From: Legionella sp. PC997 | Lineage (GTDB): Bacteria; Pseudomonadota; Gammaproteobacteria; Legionellales; Legionellaceae | DNA: 64,000 nucleotides | Assembly (NCBI RefSeq): GCF_014109825.1 | Contig: NZ_CP059576.1 | Span: forward strand, 3,016,501 to 3,080,500 | Direction: 5' to 3' | Part shown: piece by piece, positions 10,566-18,710 of the stretch | Layout: every line of letters starts with the position of its first letter | Numbering within the stretch: the first letter of the stretch is position 1 | The notes under the pieces: model-generated | What the model was told of the DNA's origin: nothing | Seen by the model: the letters and a program-made list of their open reading frames with translations, nothing else | Database searches by the model: none | Program-made: the position numbers and the translations under genes

Positions 10566-11894
10566 TCAATCTAGCAGTTGGTGCACAATTTTTTCCATTG
10601 CACTGGCTCGAGACCCTTTCACCAAAACAACAACATCTGGGGCTAATTTTTCTACTAGATTGTGCACCAGTAACTCTTGGCTGGAAAAATGCTCACCTCC
10701 GACACCAAACGACTCAGCCGCCAATTTGCTGTAAGAGCCACAACTTAGTAACTGATCAATTCCTAATCGGCGCGCTGCAAATCCAACTTCCTGATGGTGC
10801 TGAGTTGCCCAAGTCCCCAATTCCCCCATATCGCCAAACACAAAGATTTTTTTATCAGGACGTTCTGCCAATACTTCTAACGCGGCTAGAACAGAACGTA
10901 AATTTGCATTATATGTATCATCGATTATTGTTGATTGATTTTTTCCTTTAAGAACCGTCAAACGTCCTTTTACACCGCCAAAGCTATTTAGCCCCTGTTG
11001 AATCTCTTTTATGGCAATTCCAACTGCATAACAGCAAGCTGCAGCAGCTAGCGCATTGCGAACATTATGCAAGCCAGGAATTTTTAAATGAATATCGGCC
11101 TGTCCATTAGGTACAATTAAAGAAAATTGACCACAACCTTGCTCATCTAGAACAACATCTTGAGCATAGATATCAGCAGGGTGATCTAGAGAAAAACGAA
11201 GAACCTTTTTCTCAATCAATATTTCATCCCAAAAATGAGCATAAGCATCATCATCATTAACTACTGCTACACCGGCAAGAGATAAACCTTGATGTATTTC
11301 TCCTTTGGCGCGAGCCACACCATCTATAGAACCAAATCCTTCCACATGGGCTGGAGCTATATTGTTAATTAATGTCACATCGGGATGAACAATTGCAACA
11401 GTGTGTGCGATTTCACCAGGGTGATTTGCACCCAGCTCAAAAACTGCATAACGGTGTTGGTTATTTAATTGTAAAATGCTTAGGGGAGCACCAATATGAT
11501 TATTGAAGTTTCCCTTAGTAGCATGAGAAGGAGGGGGTAAAATGGCAGCAATCATTTCTTTGGTTGTTGTTTTTCCATTAGATCCAGTCAAAGCGATGAC
11601 AGGGCAATGGATATTTTGTCGATGCGCTGCCGCTATTTTAGCTAATGCTTGTATGGGATCTGCAACAACAAATTGCGGTATACGTACTCCATCTACAGCA
11701 TGACTTACTATGGCAGCGACTGCACCTCGAGTTTCTGCTTCTTTTACAAAGTCGTGTCCATCAAAACGCTCACCACAAATGGCAATAAACAAACTTCCTG
11801 GCTTGAGTTCACGAGTATCTGTAGAAATTCCAGTAAGTTCAGTATTAATCTGGCATGGTTGGGCAAGTAATGCAGCAACAGTATTTAGGTTCAT
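10566..11894 (-). CDS. murF: UDP-N-acetylmuramoyl-tripeptide--D-alanyl-D-alanine ligase
   Basis: Mur ligase that attaches D-Ala-D-Ala, the product of DdlB, to complete the pentapeptide precursor. The 442-residue product has the N-terminal MurF/MurE domain (STDTRELKPGSLFIAICGERFDGH), the ATP loop GSNGKTTTKEMI, HIGAPLSILQL and the DDTYNAN motif typical of MurF. It is separated from mraY by 168 bases, so mraY may have an additional promoter. murE and ftsI, usual upstream neighbours, are absent; zipA precedes it by 195 bases. Confidence 0.96.
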   Translation of the reverse strand: MNLNTVAALLAQPCQINTELTGISTDTRELKPGSLFIAICGERFDGHDFVKEAETRGAVAAIVSHAVDGVRIPQFVVADPIQALAKIAAAHRQNIHCPVIALTGSNGKTTTKEMIAAILPPPSHATKGNFNNHIGAPLSILQLNNQHRYAVFELGANHPGEIAHTVAIVHPDVTLINNIAPAHVEGFGSIDGVARAKGEIHQGLSLAGVAVVNDDDAYAHFWDEILIEKKVLRFSLDHPADIYAQDVVLDEQGCGQFSLIVPNGQADIHLKIPGLHNVRNALAAAACCYAVGIAIKEIQQGLNSFGGVKGRLTVLKGKNQSTIIDDTYNANLRSVLAALEVLAERPDKKIFVFGDMGELGTWATQHHQEVGFAARRLGIDQLLSCGSYSKLAAESFGVGGEHFSSQELLVHNLVEKLAPDVVVLVKGSRASAMEKIVHQLLD

Positions 11895-12089
11895 AGTATT
11901 CAGACATAGCTAAAAGTCTAGTGTACTAAGACTTGTGCTTAGAGTTCAAGTGGGTAATAACAGTAAAAAAAGTTTAATTTTTTTTCCTTACCAAACGCTA
12001 TCTTGGATGCGGGTGTACCATGCAGGTTTCAAGAAAATAAGTCGCGTATCAATTCCCGGATTCATCTAGACACCCGGGCTAAATGAGGC

Positions 12090-12905
12090 CTATCCAGCAG
12101 CAAATTCAAAATGAGACTGATTAATTTGTAATAGGCGATAATAGCGAGCAATACGATCTTCAGTTAAGGGTTTACGCTGATCATCCAGTAAGTGCGCATC
12201 CAAACCTTCACTTAATTGCCTTGCTGTTTCTAACATCACTGTAAATCGTTCCATATCGATACCGGGATTTTTTGAGGAGTGCATGTACAAACAAAGACCA
12301 CGCACACTAAAGGCACCAATATTTTGTAAATCAAAAACGCCTGTCGCAGTTGCAGCTGCCAAACTACATAAAACAGGGCCTTGACCATTAGAAAATTGAT
12401 GGCGGTGAAATAATTGTCCTTCACCAAATCGTAAACCGGCAGCTAAAACGGTTTGTAATAATTCATATCCAGCGAATTGTCTGTTTTCTTTTGCAAGCAA
12501 AAACATCATCAAAGTAGGCTGATGATCTGTTTGACCTTTCGTCTCAACTTCTATTTTAGGCGTGGATTTTGACTCAATTTCTATCTTTAATTTATGGTCC
12601 TCTTCATCATCCAAAGGCATTAAACGTGGCTGTGATGGCTTTGTAGTCGTTTTCTTTGTTAGTTGTAAATTCTTATCCACTTCAATTTTATTCTCCATTG
12701 CCGCAGCATTAACCTTACGCACAGCAATAATGTCATCAGTATAATTTTGTGTGCTATCGGAACTCCTTTCTGGTGTCCCCAAATTAGGTTGATAACGTTC
12801 TGGACTTAAGCTCTGTCTTCGAGCTTTCATTAAGCGCCCAATTGCTACGATAACGCCAATTAACAACAGGACATTAAGAATTAAGCTCCAATTTGCCTGC
12901 ATCAT
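12090..12905 (-). CDS. zipA: Cell division protein ZipA
   Basis: Bitopic inner-membrane protein that anchors and bundles FtsZ. The 271-residue product has an N-terminal membrane segment (about residues 5-22) followed by KARR, a charged, low-complexity linker (about 30-125) and a C-terminal FtsZ-binding domain (about 130-271) with FAGYELLQTVLAAGLRFGEGQLFHRH and MERFTVMLETARQLSEGLDAHLLDDQR. It starts immediately after the smc stop, as in many gamma-proteobacteria. Confidence 0.93.
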   Translation of the reverse strand: MMQANWSLILNVLLLIGVIVAIGRLMKARRQSLSPERYQPNLGTPERSSDSTQNYTDDIIAVRKVNAAAMENKIEVDKNLQLTKKTTTKPSQPRLMPLDDEEDHKLKIEIESKSTPKIEVETKGQTDHQPTLMMFLLAKENRQFAGYELLQTVLAAGLRFGEGQLFHRHQFSNGQGPVLCSLAAATATGVFDLQNIGAFSVRGLCLYMHSSKNPGIDMERFTVMLETARQLSEGLDAHLLDDQRKPLTEDRIARYYRLLQINQSHFEFAAG

Positions 12906-15900
12906 TTACTCCATAGCCAAAGCTTGTGTTACATCAACCGCAACCAAGCGAGATACTCCAGGTTCACGCATAGTTACCCCAATCAAATGATCTGCCAATT
13001 CCATTGTAACTTTATTATGTGTAATAAAAAGAAACTGTACGAATTGTGACATCTCTTTCACTAAAGCGCAAAAACGCCCCACGTTTACATCATCTAAAGG
13101 GGCATCCACTTCATCTAACATACAAAAAGGTGAAGGATTTAACTGAAAAATAGCAAAAACCAATGCTACCGCAGTCATTGCCTTCTCTCCCCCGGATAAC
13201 AAATGAATGGTACTGTTTCGTTTTCCAGGAGGTTGTGCCATTACTACAATACCAGCTTCCAACAGGTTATCACAAGTCAATTCCAGCTGCGCTCTCCCCC
13301 CGCCAAATAAACGGGGAAATAGGGCTTTGAATGCAGAGTTGACTTGGTCAAAGGTATTTTCCAAACGTGAGCGGGTTTCTTTATCCATTTTTTCAATGGC
13401 AGTTTCCAGTGTTGCCAACGCTTGATTTAAATCATTATATTGCTCATCCAAATACACTTTACGCTGTTGTTCTGCAGTAAATTCTTCAATTGCAGCAAGG
13501 TTAATAGCCCCTAAGCGTTTTATTTTTTCAGAAAGAGCAATTAATTCATCTTCCCGCATAACCTGAGTGATCTCAGCAGGAATCAACTCAAGTAATGAGG
13601 ATGCTTGTAAACCTAATTCATCAAGCGATTCATGTACGGAACTAGCACGCACAGCCAAAGCCTGCTCTTCCATTCGAGCTTGGCTTATTTGTTCTTGGAT
13701 CCGTTTTACCTCGAAATCACAGTTTAAAATATTTTTCTCACATTCTTCAAGCTCCATCCTTAATTGTGAGGACTGCTCCCTGCTTAGAGTCAATTGCAAT
13801 TCTACTTCATTATGTTTTTGTAACAGTACACTCAATTGTTCGTTGAGCTCTTCTCCTGGACCTTCTGTTTGCAGGCAAAGCATTGCTAAATGTTCCAGCC
13901 GCTCCTCCAAAATATTTAACCGCTCTTGTTCTCGCTGAATACGATCGTTTATTTGCTGTATTTTATTTCGCTCTCTATCATATTCCAGTTCTGCCTGATG
14001 GAGCATAACCCGAGACTCTTCTACTTGTTTATTTCTTAAAGCCAAAGTGTGTAGCCATTCTTGTTTTTCACGTAGGCAATGCTCATGTTGTTGCTCATAC
14101 TCTCGACATTGTTCTTCTAAAGATTGTAATTTCGCTTTTATATCATATTCTTCTGCAGCCATTGCTTCCAAAGTTAGGGTTAACTCTTCGCACTCGGAGG
14201 CAAGTGCTAGTGCTTGTTGTTCTGCATGAATAATGGCTTGTTCATTAGCACTTCTTGCCACACTATTTACTCTTAATGCCTCATTACTGGCATTTACATT
14301 GAGCTGTTGTAATTCGATTTCCTTTAAACTTCGTTGGACCTGCAGGTGAGTCTCATCACGTTCGGTCCTTAAAATCGCAATTTTTTGTTGTTGCTCCTCA
14401 ACAACTAGAGATAAATCAGAGATTTTTTGTTGTCTTGCCAATAAGCCTAACTCATCCTGAGTTTCTGGAGTAACAAATTTCACCCAGCCCCTTCCCAACC
14501 AAAAACCGTCGGGAGTTATAATTGACTCATACTCGGCTAATTCAAGTAACCAGCTCAATGCCTCATCAATATCTTCGGCAGTGTAAATATGTTCCAAGGG
14601 GGATGCATGTGCGGGAATATCACCTTTTATTTTATCTATGAGACGTGGATGAGCCCCAGATTGAAGCTCTTTTTTTCTCAGAGTGACAATCTGTTCACCT
14701 TGCCGTTCACAAATTGTTCGCTGCGGCCATAGTTCATCAAAAGTTTCTAGGACATAGGCATGTAGTGCTTCATTAAGCACACGCTCACAAGCAGATTGCC
14801 ACTTGGGCTCCACCTGTAAAACATCCATTAATCGAGGTTTTTCTGACCATTCCTTAATTGTATTCTTGTTGCTTTGCATACCTTGTTTTGCGGCACGCTG
14901 GGCTGCCATCAATGCGGCATATTCACTATTTGCATGATGGAAATCATCTTGTAATCCATGTAAGTTTTGTTCTACATCTTGTAATTGGGCGCGTAACCGT
15001 TCGGCATTCTCATGACTTTGTTTGAGTTGAAGCTGATCAAACTCTTGATCTGCAATTAATTTAATATGTTGAATCTGTAAATTTTCTCGAGTTTGTTGTA
15101 AATCTGCTACGGAAATTCGTTCTTGCTCTAATTGAAGTTTTTCTAATCTTAATAGGGTTTGCTGATGTTTCTCCTCCAGATGCTGTGCTTTAACTTGTGC
15201 TACTTGAAATTCCCTTTTTAGGGTACTTCCTTGTGTCTGAGCCTCTTGCCAACGAAGTTCCCATTCTGTCTGTTGTTTTTGCGTATCTAGCCAATTCGTT
15301 TCTTGTTCTTTAAACTGATTCTTTAATTGCTCAAGTTTCTTTTCTAAATCGCATGCATGCTGTTGACTATGCGCTAACTCTTCTCTATCGTGTTTGTGTT
15401 GTTCCGTAGCAACCCGCCAATCCTCTTGCATTTGCTGTTGATCTTGCTCCAAACGTTTTTTTTCACGTGTCTGCTGTTGTATGGTCTCTTCCAAACGTGC
15501 TATTTCAGTTCCCAACTGATAGAAGCTCGCTTGAATTTGCTGCGATTGGGTATCTGCATCATGCAGAGTTTCATTTAAAATGATCCGGTCTTTATTTGCT
15601 TTTGCTAATGCACTTTGCTGATGTTCGTAGCCCACTGCTAATTCTTGTATTTGGCGTTGTTTTATTTCTTGTTGGGCAATAAAATCTCGCCATTTTAGCG
15701 CTAAAATTTCTGCACGACATAACCGCTCTTCATCTTTAAGAATAAGATAACGTTCCGCCGCTTTAGCTTGACGCTCTAAGCGTTGTAATTGTTTGTCTAG
15801 TTCTTCTCGGATATCGGCAACACGGGTTAGATTCTCACGCGTATGTTCAATACGTTGTAAGGTCTCGCGTCGTCGCTCTTTATATTTGGAAACACCTGCC

Positions 15901-16400
15901 GCTTCCTCGAGGTGCGTTCTTAAATCTTCCGGTCTGGCTTCAATCAGCTGAGAAATAGTACCCTGACCAATGATTGAATAACCACGGGCTCCAGCTCCTG
16001 TACCAAGAAAAATATCGGTTATGTCTTTACGCCGACAACGACTGCCATTCAAATAATAAGAAGAATCACCATCACGAGTTACAACGCGCTTTACGGCGAT
16101 TTCGCCATAACTTGCGAAAGGACCGGCCAAACGCCCTAGACTGTTATCGAAAACCAGTTCAACAGAAGCCTGGCCTACAGATTTACGATTAGAAGAACCA
16201 TTAAAAATCACATCGGCCATAGATTCACCCCGCAAGTTTCGTGCGGAACTTTCTCCCATGACCCAACGTACAGCATCGATAATATTCGATTTTCCACAAC
16301 CATTAGGTCCAACAACTGCCACCAATTGGCTCGGAAAATGAACCACTGTAGGATCCACAAAAGATTTGAAACCGGCTAGTTTTAATTGCTTCAAATGCAT
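12906..16400 (-). CDS. smc: Chromosome segregation ATPase SMC
   Basis: Condensin ATPase that compacts and segregates the chromosome. The roughly 1164-residue product has the N-terminal Walker A GPNGCGKSN, the long coiled coil broken by a hinge region near the middle (around residues 510-640), the ABC signature LLSGGEKAM and Walker B with D-loop CMLDEVDAPLDD near the C terminus. The ATG at 16400 (MHLKQLKLAGFKSF) is the standard SMC beginning; an in-frame TTG four codons earlier is less likely. No strong ribosome site is visible. It is first in a minus-strand unit with zipA. Confidence 0.95.
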   Translation of the reverse strand: MHLKQLKLAGFKSFVDPTVVHFPSQLVAVVGPNGCGKSNIIDAVRWVMGESSARNLRGESMADVIFNGSSNRKSVGQASVELVFDNSLGRLAGPFASYGEIAVKRVVTRDGDSSYYLNGSRCRRKDITDIFLGTGAGARGYSIIGQGTISQLIEARPEDLRTHLEEAAGVSKYKERRRETLQRIEHTRENLTRVADIREELDKQLQRLERQAKAAERYLILKDEERLCRAEILALKWRDFIAQQEIKQRQIQELAVGYEHQQSALAKANKDRIILNETLHDADTQSQQIQASFYQLGTEIARLEETIQQQTREKKRLEQDQQQMQEDWRVATEQHKHDREELAHSQQHACDLEKKLEQLKNQFKEQETNWLDTQKQQTEWELRWQEAQTQGSTLKREFQVAQVKAQHLEEKHQQTLLRLEKLQLEQERISVADLQQTRENLQIQHIKLIADQEFDQLQLKQSHENAERLRAQLQDVEQNLHGLQDDFHHANSEYAALMAAQRAAKQGMQSNKNTIKEWSEKPRLMDVLQVEPKWQSACERVLNEALHAYVLETFDELWPQRTICERQGEQIVTLRKKELQSGAHPRLIDKIKGDIPAHASPLEHIYTAEDIDEALSWLLELAEYESIITPDGFWLGRGWVKFVTPETQDELGLLARQQKISDLSLVVEEQQQKIAILRTERDETHLQVQRSLKEIELQQLNVNASNEALRVNSVARSANEQAIIHAEQQALALASECEELTLTLEAMAAEEYDIKAKLQSLEEQCREYEQQHEHCLREKQEWLHTLALRNKQVEESRVMLHQAELEYDRERNKIQQINDRIQREQERLNILEERLEHLAMLCLQTEGPGEELNEQLSVLLQKHNEVELQLTLSREQSSQLRMELEECEKNILNCDFEVKRIQEQISQARMEEQALAVRASSVHESLDELGLQASSLLELIPAEITQVMREDELIALSEKIKRLGAINLAAIEEFTAEQQRKVYLDEQYNDLNQALATLETAIEKMDKETRSRLENTFDQVNSAFKALFPRLFGGGRAQLELTCDNLLEAGIVVMAQPPGKRNSTIHLLSGGEKAMTAVALVFAIFQLNPSPFCMLDEVDAPLDDVNVGRFCALVKEMSQFVQFLFITHNKVTMELADHLIGVTMREPGVSRLVAVDVTQALAME

Positions 16401-16538
16401 AGGTCGGGGCAATTTAAAAAAAATAAGCTCGCATTATAACTGAGGATGAGCAGGCTATCTACATAAGTACAAAACCTCTTTCCAATAAAGACCGGATGAA
16501 AATAACTTAGGTCGATGTAGCGATTACCTAAAGGCTAA

Positions 16539-16566
16539 TTGACAAACAAATGAACAAGGATATAAT
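16539..16566 (+). promoter_or_regulatory. Sigma-70 type promoter of the acid phosphatase gene
   Basis: TTGACA at 16539-16544 and TATAAT at 16561-16566, both consensus, separated by 16 bases. It lies 28 bases before the ATG at 16595, in the 194-base divergent space between smc and the phosphatase. This is the closest match to consensus seen in the window. Confidence 0.8.
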
Positions 16567-16594
16567 TTGGGCATTTAGTAAAAATGGATAGATA

Positions 16595-17272
16595 ATGAAG
16601 CGTGTACTCAATAAATCACTCTCCCTCCTTATACTCAGCACTGCTTTTCTTTTTTCAAATCCAATTTTTTCAGATCCACCGAATCTTACTTTAGTAAAAA
16701 ATGAACTCAAAAATTATTATGATTCAGGCCTATATCAAAAAGAGTTAACTCAAGAGATAAAAAAAGCCCAAAATTATATTGATCAACAAGCCGAAATCAA
16801 TCAAAAAGAAAAATCACCTAAAAAGCTTGCTTTAATTCTAGACATCGATGAAACCAGTTTATCGAATTATCAATATATGATTAAACGTGATTTTGGTGGG
16901 AACCGGGAAGCATATCATCAAGACATAATGGCTGCTAATGCTCCAGCGATTGAGCCTATGCTCACTTTATATCGAGATGCACAAGACCATGGTATTGAAG
17001 TATTTTTTGTTACCGGTAGAAATGAATCTGAACGCAAGGCCACGGAAGAAAATTTGCAAAAAGCAGGTTATACTGGATGGTCCGGTCTGTATTTGCGGCC
17101 TATGAACTATTCCTCAAAATCAATTATTCCCTTTAAATCCAATACCCGAAAGATGCTCACTGAAAAAGGCTACATCATTGTGGCATCGATAGGAGATCAA
17201 TATAGTGATCTTAAAGGTGGGTATGCGCAAAAGATATTTAAGTTACCCAACCCCTTTTATTATTTACCGTAG
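16595..17272 (+). CDS. Secreted HAD-superfamily (subfamily IIIB) acid phosphatase
   Basis: Predicted exported phosphomonoesterase. The 225-residue product has a Sec signal peptide (about residues 1-27, basic start then hydrophobic core). It carries the HAD nucleophile motif LDIDETSLSN (DxDxT), FFVTGRNESE and the late motif IGDQYSDLKGG. It resembles plant vegetative storage protein/class B type acid phosphatases found in several Legionella. It is monocistronic, with a consensus promoter upstream and a hairpin plus T-run downstream. Substrate not determinable from sequence. Confidence 0.87.
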   Translation: MKRVLNKSLSLLILSTAFLFSNPIFSDPPNLTLVKNELKNYYDSGLYQKELTQEIKKAQNYIDQQAEINQKEKSPKKLALILDIDETSLSNYQYMIKRDFGGNREAYHQDIMAANAPAIEPMLTLYRDAQDHGIEVFFVTGRNESERKATEENLQKAGYTGWSGLYLRPMNYSSKSIIPFKSNTRKMLTEKGYIIVASIGDQYSDLKGGYAQKIFKLPNPFYYLP

Positions 17273-17300
17273 GTATTTGATTATATGCTGCACCGCAGGC

Positions 17301-17328
17301 GAATAAAGCCGGTTATTCATAGTTTTTT
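17301..17328 (+). terminator. Terminator between convergent phosphatase and lphD-like genes
   Basis: GAATAA (17301-17306) and TTATTC (17313-17318) form a hairpin followed four bases later by TTTTTT (17323-17328) on the plus strand. The stem is AT-rich and short, so termination may be leaky. It overlaps the last codons of the convergent gene. Confidence 0.5.
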
Positions 17329-18603
17329 AGAATTATCAGGTACAATTTCATTTGTATCCTGATGGACTATATCTTTTAAAACAAGTGACATTAACAATTG
17401 AATTTGTTGCTCATACATTTCTCGATCATATCCTCCTTCTAATCCCCAATATAATTTTTCGATGCAGCTTTTATTCTCTTGATATAATCTGAATAAACTC
17501 TCATAAAAATAGGTTAAGTCGGTTTCGTTAAAACGAGTTTTTCGTGCTTCAGCAGTCCCCATTAACTGACCGTCAACAAATTTCCCACAATAAGCTGTTT
17601 CCGCTTCATGAGAATCCCAACCTGTAGGTAAAAATAAAGCTACTTTCTGCTGATTCGTTTTCGCTTGTTTGATTTGTTCTTCAATTTTTTCTAATGCAAA
17701 AACTAAAGCTGGATGTACTAAACCGGGTTTGCGTACGGTACTACTTAAATCTACTGCAAAATATTCGAAACTTCCTCGTTGCCACGCCTGAATTTTTTGT
17801 CCTACATCTGTTGCACTCTGTTTAAAGGTTTTAGTAATAAATGCATTATCTTGTTGGGGATAAACCCTGGAGTCAAAAATATCAATATGGCATATATCCA
17901 TATCTGAAGCAGAATTCATCAAAATATCACATAGGCCATTGTCTCGATTTACGTCAGTTCCAACAATAATATGTTTCAATGGTTTACTCGATAAATGCTC
18001 CAGATATTTAATTAGAACCGCTGACTTATTTAAAATACAAAAACCACTACCCTCGTCACTGTATGCATGATGCGTCGGCAAGCCAAAAGAAAAGTGTATT
18101 TTTCCCGAATTAAATAAAGTCATCGCAATATCTTTGATTAATACCTCAAACGTTCCAGGGGTAATGATGATATCTGGAGATAATTGTTTCCATCCTTTTT
18201 TTTGCGCTTGGATGCAGTAAATAATAATTTCTTCAAGATATTTTAATGGGTGTACTGCTAATAGAGCCTGGAGTATTTCATCTTCTTCGGGAAATTGCGC
18301 AAGAAGTGCCAAAGCGATTTCCGCATCCCCCTTTTTTATTGCAGTAAATAATTGTGTCCAGTGTTTCGGTAGGTTTACAAAATTAGTGGTAGCTACGGGT
18401 AAGGATGAGTCTGCTGATTGAATTTTTGTAATTACCTCGGTCATATGTTGGAGACGTTCAAATTGATCTTCGTCCGCACCTGCCGGCATGGCATGCATTT
18501 GATTTATATCTTGGGGGGAGGGAATTTGAATACAACATTCTTGAGCGTTATGCGTACTAGGAGAAACCTTAGGTCCAAAAAAATATTTATGCTTCATCTT
18601 CAT
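17317..18603 (-). CDS. lphD: Histone deacetylase-fold protein, probable LphD-type effector
   Basis: The 428-residue product has a roughly 140-residue N-terminal extension, then an arginase/deacetylase fold. Visible HDAC motifs are PTHHAYSDEGSGFC (H178/H179), GTDVNRDNG (D217, N219), PTGWDSHEAE (D330) and LEGGYD with Y392. Y392 sits where the catalytic transition-state Tyr of HDACs lies. From memory, the L. pneumophila nuclear effector LphD (lpp2163), which deacetylates histone H3 Lys14, has its catalytic Tyr at the same number, supporting orthology. Odd: the second zinc ligand, normally His in D-V-H, is Asn here. No signal peptide, as expected for a Dot/Icm substrate; polar C-terminal tail. 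Alternative: an acetylpolyamine or AcuC-like deacetylase. Confidence 0.75.
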   Translation of the reverse strand: MKMKHKYFFGPKVSPSTHNAQECCIQIPSPQDINQMHAMPAGADEDQFERLQHMTEVITKIQSADSSLPVATTNFVNLPKHWTQLFTAIKKGDAEIALALLAQFPEEDEILQALLAVHPLKYLEEIIIYCIQAQKKGWKQLSPDIIITPGTFEVLIKDIAMTLFNSGKIHFSFGLPTHHAYSDEGSGFCILNKSAVLIKYLEHLSSKPLKHIIVGTDVNRDNGLCDILMNSASDMDICHIDIFDSRVYPQQDNAFITKTFKQSATDVGQKIQAWQRGSFEYFAVDLSSTVRKPGLVHPALVFALEKIEEQIKQAKTNQQKVALFLPTGWDSHEAETAYCGKFVDGQLMGTAEARKTRFNETDLTYFYESLFRLYQENKSCIEKLYWGLEGGYDREMYEQQIQLLMSLVLKDIVHQDTNEIVPDNSKKL

Positions 18604-18620
18604 TAATCCATATGAAAGTA

Positions 18621-18697
18621 AGGAGCAAAAGAGTTTCTGCTCCTAGCGAAACTCCTTTAATTTTTATTAGATTATAGCGTATAGGGGCATGATGCAA
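18621..18697 (-). promoter_or_regulatory. Promoter and two-hairpin leader of the lphD-like gene
   Basis: On the minus strand a TATAAT (18676-18671) with a partial -35 TTGCAT (18697-18692, 15-base spacing) would start a leader of about 60 bases. In it two overlapping perfect stems compete. GAGTTTC/GAAACTC pairs 18654-18648 with 18637-18631 and is followed by TTTT. AGGAGCA/TGCTCCT pairs 18644-18638 with 18627-18621. Only one can form at a time, which is the arrangement seen in attenuators. Function is inferred, not shown. Confidence 0.4.
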
Positions 18698-18710
18698 TGA
18701 AGCGGGGCAA

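Noticed and set aside
10457-10951. Plus-strand 164-codon open frame
   Set aside because: Mostly antisense to murF, which has clear family motifs; no ribosome site or recognisable protein.
12055-12078. CCCGG/CCGGG inverted repeat after zipA as a terminator
   Set aside because: Short stem with a long loop and no T-run in either direction; not convincing.
13567-13938. Plus-strand Cys/Ser-rich open frame
   Set aside because: Antisense to the smc coiled coil; amino acid bias reflects the opposite-strand Gln/Glu codons.
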